A stretch of 17,071 nucleotides of DNA from Pseudomonadota bacterium (GTDB taxonomy: Bacteria > Pseudomonadota > Alphaproteobacteria > Sphingomonadales > Sphingomonadaceae), in NCBI GenBank assembly GCA_023413015.1, contig JAEZQR010000346.1:1-17071 (forward strand). Reading direction: 5' to 3'. Numbering within the stretch: position 1 is the first letter of the stretch; every line of letters starts with the position of its first letter. The position numbers were made by a program, and so were the translations under genes. This document shows positions 13,078 to 17,071 of the stretch, piece by piece. The notes below the pieces were generated by a model. It was not told where the DNA came from and did not search any database. It saw nothing but the letters and a program-made list of their open reading frames with translations.

Positions 13078-15024
13078 CTAAACCTCGATCTGCGTGCCGA
13101 GTTCGAGCACCCGATTGGGCGGGATGCAGAAGAAGTCGGTCGGGTCGGACGCGTTGCGCTGCAGGAACACGAAGATCAGGTCCTGCCAGTAGGGCATGCC
13201 GACATCCCGCGACGGCCGGACCATGTGGCGATCGAGGAAGTAGGTGGCGGCGAGCGGATCGGCCGGCACCATCCCGCGCCCGGCGGCCTCCTGTAGATCG
13301 CGGGGGACATGGGGCGCCTCCCGGTAGCCGTAGGTGAGCGTCGCGCGCGCGAAGTCGTGGCCGACAGGCTCGATGCGCAGCCGCTCGTCCTCCTCGGCCC
13401 AGGGCCGCGGCACGCCGCGCACCGCGAGGACGATATTGTGCTCGTGCAGCACCTTGTTGTGCTTCAGGTTGTGGAGGAGCGCCCGCGGCGCGTTGTCGAG
13501 GTCGGGCGTCAGGAAGATGGCGGTTCCCGGCACGCGCCGCGGCGGACGCATCGCCAGCATGTGCGCCAGCACGTCGAGCGGCATCGCGTCCTCGCGCTCC
13601 TGCTCGGCCATGATGCGCCGGCCGCGCATCCACGTCAGGATCAGCAGGCCGATCAGGCCGGCGACGAGCAGCGGCACCCAGCCGCCCTCGACGACGCGCA
13701 GGATGTTGGCGCCGAAGAAGATCAGGTCGATGGTCAGGAACGGCGCGATGAAGGCCGCCGCGAGCCCCAGCCGCCAGCCCCACCGCCGCCAGACGACCAC
13801 GAAGGCGAGGCAGGTGGTCACCACCATCGTACCGGTCACCGCGATGCCGTAGGCCGCCGCCATCGCCGACGAATTGCGGAACGCGAAGACGAGGACCAGC
13901 ACGCCGAACAGCAGCAGCCAGTTGATCACCGGCAGGTAGATCTGTCCGGCCATCTGCTCGGATGTCTGCTCGATTCGCAACCGGGGCAGCAGGCCGAGTG
14001 CGATCGCCTGCTGCGTGATCGAATAGGCGCCGGTGATCACCGCCTGGCTGGCGATGATCGTCGCGAGCGTCGCCAGCACGACCAGCCAGACCCGCAGGCT
14101 CTCGGGGGCCATCAGGAAGAACCAGTCCGAATTTGCGAACGGCCGTCCCGCCCGTTCCGCCGCTTCCAGCACCGAGAGCGCATAAGCGCCCTGCCCGATG
14201 TAGTTGAGCGCGAGCGCGGGAAACACCAATGCGAACCAGCCGAGCTGGATCGGCAGGCGGCCGAAATGCCCCATGTCGGCCGTCAGCGCCTCGGCTCCGG
14301 TCACGGTCAGGAACACGGCGCCCAGTACGAACAGGCCGGTGACGCCGTGATGGAGCAGGAAGCTCACCCCGTAGATCGGGCTGAACGCCGCGAGGATCGC
14401 CGGCTCATCGGCGAGGTGCCACAGGCCGAGCCCGCCGATCGCCAGGAACCAGACGACGCAGACCGGCCCGAACAGCCGGGCGACGCGCGCCGTCCCGCGC
14501 GCCTGGATCGCGAACAGGGTGAACAGGATGACAGCCGTCAGGACGAGGATGCGGCCCGGCGTGATCGCGCCGTCCAGGCTGGGGACCGTCCGAAGCCCTT
14601 CGACGGCTGATAGCACCGACAGGGCCGGCGTGATGATGCTGTCGCCGTAGAACAGCGCCGCCCCGGCCGCACCGAGCGTCAGCACGACGGCCGATCGCTT
14701 GGTGGCCGCGCGCTGTGCCAACGCCATTAGCGACAGCACGCCGCCCTCGCCGTTATTGTCGGCGCGCATCAGGAACAGGACGTACTTGACGCTGACGACG
14801 AGGATCAGCGCCCACAGCGCAAGCGAAAGCACGCCGAGAATTTCCGCGCGCGCGATCCCGCCGGCGGCCGCCTGCCCCAGCGCCTCGCGAAAGGCATAGA
14901 GCGGGCTCGTGCCAATATCGCCGAACACGACGCCGATCGCGCCGATGGCCAGCGACAGGCGATGGTGCCGCGGGACTGGCTGGGCCGGCGGCGGGCTGGC
15001 GACGGCTTCGACGGATGCGGACAT
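13078..15024 (-). CDS. kup: Kup-family potassium uptake transporter
   Basis: 648 aa, close to the usual 620-640 of bacterial Kup (low-affinity K+/H+ symporter, inner membrane). The family signature GDIGTSPLYA is at about residues 35-44 in the first helix. Then come VSVKYVLFLMRADNNGEGGV, LFYGDSIITPALSVLSAVEG, FLTVTGAEALTADMGHFG and NYIGQGAYAL; the acidic and glycine residues of this row are those that bind potassium in homologs. About twelve helices are followed by a cytoplasmic C-terminal domain (from about 460) with FLTPDLDNAPRALLHNLKHN. The ATG at 15024 has the ribosome site AGGGCC and precedes a short Pro-rich N-tail. The 145 bases upstream hold nothing recognised. The name kup is by family; orthology to a particular paralog (several sphingomonads have more than one) cannot be told. 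Confidence 0.95.
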   Translation of the reverse strand: MSASVEAVASPPPAQPVPRHHRLSLAIGAIGVVFGDIGTSPLYAFREALGQAAAGGIARAEILGVLSLALWALILVVSVKYVLFLMRADNNGEGGVLSLMALAQRAATKRSAVVLTLGAAGAALFYGDSIITPALSVLSAVEGLRTVPSLDGAITPGRILVLTAVILFTLFAIQARGTARVARLFGPVCVVWFLAIGGLGLWHLADEPAILAAFSPIYGVSFLLHHGVTGLFVLGAVFLTVTGAEALTADMGHFGRLPIQLGWFALVFPALALNYIGQGAYALSVLEAAERAGRPFANSDWFFLMAPESLRVWLVVLATLATIIASQAVITGAYSITQQAIALGLLPRLRIEQTSEQMAGQIYLPVINWLLLFGVLVLVFAFRNSSAMAAAYGIAVTGTMVVTTCLAFVVVWRRWGWRLGLAAAFIAPFLTIDLIFFGANILRVVEGGWVPLLVAGLIGLLILTWMRGRRIMAEQEREDAMPLDVLAHMLAMRPPRRVPGTAIFLTPDLDNAPRALLHNLKHNKVLHEHNIVLAVRGVPRPWAEEDERLRIEPVGHDFARATLTYGYREAPHVPRDLQEAAGRGMVPADPLAATYFLDRHMVRPSRDVGMPYWQDLIFVFLQRNASDPTDFFCIPPNRVLELGTQIEV

Positions 15025-15169
15025 GGCTGCGGCCCTGGCCTGTCGGCTGCCGCCTCCGAAGCCGGCAGCGCGCCAACCTCAATCGCACGCCATTGTACGG
15101 CAATCGCCCGACCCGGCATAGGTACGCGGCCATCGTGCCGGCCAGTTCCCGGAGCCGAAGTCGATCCGG

Positions 15170-15985
15170 CTACGGCAGGTCTTCGAATGGCACAAGCTCT
15201 GCCTTTGCCGTATCATAGCGCCAGACCGTTGCCTGCCCGTCCGTGCCGACGTTGACGAGGGGAGCGCTGTAAGGCTGCGCCTTGCCCGTAGTGATATTGC
15301 GGTCGATCACCGTGATCGCCTGATCGATATCGGTGAAGTCGACGCCCTCCAGCGCACTCAGGCCGTAGTTCCACCATTGGAGACGAAGCAGTTCGTCGAT
15401 GACGTCATGCGGAAAGCGGAAACGTATGATCTTCGCCGGCACTCCACCAACGATGGCATAGGGCGGCACATGGTTCGTCACCACCGATCGGGCCGCGATA
15501 ACTGCCCCATCACCGATCGTGACACCGCGCCTGATGAACACCCCTTCGCCGAGCCACACGTCATTGCCGATCTGGATTTTCTCGGTGCGATTGGCCATCG
15601 ATATGCGGAGCGCTGCAGTCGCCTTGTCGACCATCGCACGATTAGCTTCATAGAAGGCACTCAGGTCACCAACCACCTTTGCCCCTGTGAATATCGGCGA
15701 GGCAGACAAGAAATCCGTCGGATGTTCGACTTGTCCAGTGATAATATTGCTCGCAATCGAGCAGAAGCGCCCTACCGATGCGATATGGCGCATGAAAGTC
15801 GCGCGGCCACCCATGTAGCTATAGGCGCCGACGAAATCGATATCGTAAGTACCTCGCCGAATATTTACGGGAGATTCGAGCAAGGTTCCATTTTGTCGAG
15901 CGAAACCCAACACGGCATCAGGAGCAATCTCCACCCCATGTGCCACGCACGATTTGATCGTTATAGCGGAAAGCGGTTCTGCCAC
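15170..15985 (-). CDS. CatB-type (xenobiotic/virginiamycin-like) hexapeptide O-acetyltransferase
   Basis: 271 aa of left-handed beta-helix type. The residues YSYMGGRATFMRHIASVGRF and CSIASNIITGQVEHPTDFLS include the His of the HP motif that serves as catalytic base in CatB/Vat enzymes. Then IQIGNDVWLGEGVFIRRGVT and IGDGAVIAARSVVTNHVPPY with the loop VGGVPAKIIRFRF are typical hexapeptide coils and the acetyl-CoA turn. Such enzymes acetylate a hydroxyl on an antibiotic or, more often, on a surface sugar; near glycan genes a sugar role is the better guess. The start is GTG 15985 with GAGGA upstream. The DNA is clearly richer in A/T and less regular at third positions than neighbours, suggesting acquisition. 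A 60-residue extension after the helix region (YSAPLVNVGTDGQATVWRYD) is longer than in CatB. Confidence 0.85.
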   Translation of the reverse strand: MAEPLSAITIKSCVAHGVEIAPDAVLGFARQNGTLLESPVNIRRGTYDIDFVGAYSYMGGRATFMRHIASVGRFCSIASNIITGQVEHPTDFLSASPIFTGAKVVGDLSAFYEANRAMVDKATAALRISMANRTEKIQIGNDVWLGEGVFIRRGVTIGDGAVIAARSVVTNHVPPYAIVGGVPAKIIRFRFPHDVIDELLRLQWWNYGLSALEGVDFTDIDQAITVIDRNITTGKAQPYSAPLVNVGTDGQATVWRYDTAKAELVPFEDLP

Positions 15986-16062
15986 CTGAATTCCTCGGAA
16001 ACAACTCCTCCTGTATCAAACGGTTGATATTAGGTTTTATTAATTTCAGCTTACAAACACCG

Positions 16063-16330
16063 TCAGTCGCGGGCTGTGAGATCAATAGGAATAGATAGCA
16101 GCGCGGCATCGGCGCAACTCACGAGGTGGACGACGGCGCAATCCACCGGCGAGACGCCGATGCCGATGGAGACCGAGACATGCCCGAGGATGCGCCCGCG
16201 ATAGGCGAGCAGCGCGACGCCGATCTCATGCCGAAGGCGCTCCGCGCAGTCGACGGCGTCCGCTTCGTCCATGTCCGCGAGCAGCACGGTGAACTCCTCG
16301 CCGCCGTCGCAGCCGCGGAATCGCTTGGCC
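16063..16330 (-). pseudogene. Diguanylate cyclase (GGDEF) fragment
   Basis: The minus frame reads AKRFRGCDGGEEFTVLLADM then DEADAVDCAERLRHEI and HVSVSIGIGVSP, the second half of a GGDEF domain, with an intact GGEEF signature. The first half (metal-binding DxxxFK and its helix) is absent because the frame begins right at the end of the exported protein gene at 16335. The end is degraded: the normal ADxALYxAK helix reads ADAALLSIPIDLTARD and stops. A 105-codon open frame exists up to GTG 16380, but most of that extension overlaps the 16335 gene. Best seen as a remnant, not a working cyclase. Confidence 0.72.
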
Positions 16331-16334
16331 TGCG

Positions 16335-16904
16335 CTACCTGATCGGGATCATCAGATGCGCATAGGGCGTGCCAGCCCACATCACATAGGGGGCCGAGGT
16401 ATCCGGCTGCCGGCCCGACGGATGGCCCTTCAGAAGCTCCCGCGAGCCGACGACCATCACATGCGGTCCCGTCTTGACCCAGGCGTTCCCGGCCGTCGGC
16501 TTCTGGGCATAGGGATCGGTGTTGCTGGCGTCGGTCCCGCCTTCCAGCATATACATCAGTCCCACCGTGTTCGCCGGCGGCGGCTTATGGCCGACCCACG
16601 CCGTGACCCACTTCATGGCGTTGGCGTCCATGCACATCGGGTCCGGGCCCGGCGTCGCGGGGCTGTCCGGCATGCAGGTCCAGCCGTTCGTCCCCTTGCG
16701 CAGCGTCTTCATCGTGCCGTCCGCCTGCAGCGTCACGATCGCGGCGTGGCGCGCGACCGATGCCGGTGCTGCCGACATCGCGCTCCGCACCGGATCGGCG
16801 GCTGCCGGGGCCGCTGCGGCCACGCCTTCCAGATCGGAGTTCCAGCTCGTCAGCGCCAGCAGCGCGCTCGCGGACAGGATCGTCCGGGTCGCAGGATGCA
16901 TCAT
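16335..16904 (-). CDS. Conserved exported protein of unknown function
   Basis: 189 aa from ATG 16904, chosen for its strong GGAGGAAGCG ribosome site and because it begins an export-like N-terminus (MMHPATRTILSASALLALTS). An in-frame upstream start at 16937 lacks these. After an Ala-rich linker the mature part contains QADGTMKTLRKGTNGWTCMP, then DSPATPGPDPMCMDANAMKW and a Gly/Asp/Asn row (MYMLEGGTDASNTDPYAQKP). It ends with WVKTGPHVMVVGSRELLKG, PYVMWAGTPYAHLMIPIR. Two Cys (WTCM, PMCM) may form a disulfide. I have the impression of a family found across proteobacteria, but know no function. The stop directly abuts the GGDEF remnant. Confidence 0.78.
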   Translation of the reverse strand: MMHPATRTILSASALLALTSWNSDLEGVAAAAPAAADPVRSAMSAAPASVARHAAIVTLQADGTMKTLRKGTNGWTCMPDSPATPGPDPMCMDANAMKWVTAWVGHKPPPANTVGLMYMLEGGTDASNTDPYAQKPTAGNAWVKTGPHVMVVGSRELLKGHPSGRQPDTSAPYVMWAGTPYAHLMIPIR

Positions 16905-16991
16905 CGCTTCCTCCTCACCTTGCGTGAGGACGCGCATCTTCCCCCGTTCCGGGCCCGATGCCCACGGCGGGATTGCCGCGGCGGCCCGCCG

Positions 16992-17071
16992 CTACCGGTC
17001 CAGGCCTTCCCGAATCTTCCGCGCCAGCTGGGTGACCGTGAATGGCTTCTGCAGCAGCGACACGCCCTCGT
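16992..17071 (-). CDS. Response-regulator receiver domain, C-terminal 26 codons
   Basis: The minus strand from the window edge reads EGVSLLQKPFTVTQLARKIR then EGLDR and a TAG at 16992-16994. LLQKPF with the conserved Lys-Pro is the beta5/alpha5 turn of a receiver (REC) domain, and the sequence ends there, as in single-domain regulators or at the C-terminus of hybrid histidine kinases. Nothing more can be said because the rest is outside the window. The 87 bases to the next gene start (16904) show no clear promoter. Confidence 0.78.
   Translation of the reverse strand, partial: EGVSLLQKPFTVTQLARKIREGLDR

Noticed and set aside
13309..14610. 433-codon plus-strand frame opposite the Kup gene
   Set aside because: Arg/Asp/Glu/His/Gln-rich shadow of a GC-rich gene; the minus frame is an unmistakable Kup transporter.

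Overview
The window is high-GC DNA with GC-rich third codon positions and densely packed genes on both strands. It most resembles an alphaproteobacterium of the sphingomonad type. The reasons are the codon use, two promoter-like sites with the spacing of the alphaproteobacterial general-stress sigma factor EcfG (GGAAC-N16/17-CGTT), and the mix of families (glycine-zipper envelope protein, GST/LysR remnants, Kup transporter, GNAT and CatB-type acetyltransferases). The genus is an inference. I saw no tRNA, rRNA, CRISPR array, transposase or prophage structural gene, and no gene-free stretch longer than about 300 bases.

Left part (1-3457, all minus strand): a partial sugar-transfer-type ATP-grasp gene cut by the window edge, a Wzx-like polysaccharide flippase, and a compact secreted subtilisin-like (S8) protease with no room for a propeptide. 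The first two look like the end of a surface-polysaccharide locus.

Centre-left (3482-6417, plus strand): the most distinctive block. Two tandem paralogous genes encode exported Thr/Gly-rich low-complexity proteins that share the same N-terminal export segment and the same AGERG C-terminus. Each is preceded by its own exact GGAAC-N16/17-CGTT promoter match. Directly after the second, with no untranslated gap, runs a YcbB-type L,D-transpeptidase. Its conserved N-terminal region begins before any ATG/GTG/TTG codon, and the best initiation site is a CTG overlapping the upstream TGA. I read this as a possible general-stress cell-envelope module.

Centre (6424-10500): a 103-aa proline/alanine-rich orphan, a small AT-richer ORF, a hotdog-fold thioesterase-like protein, a 54-aa charged coiled-coil protein with its own hairpin terminator and a near-match stress promoter, a GNAT acetyltransferase, an orphan protein with a phage-terminase-small-subunit-like HTH, and a glycine-zipper 2TM envelope protein followed by a textbook terminator.

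Right part (10505-17071): the 3' ends of a divergent LysR/GST gene pair appear to be fused back-to-back by a deletion. Next come a polysaccharide-deacetylase-like enzyme and a methyltransferase that converge and overlap by 41 bp, then a Kup potassium transporter, an AT-richer CatB-type hexapeptide acetyltransferase, a GGDEF (diguanylate cyclase) fragment, a conserved exported protein of unknown function, and the last 26 codons of a response-regulator receiver domain. The deacetylase, methyltransferase, acetyltransferase, flippase and ATP-grasp genes all fit surface-glycan modification, but they do not form one operon.
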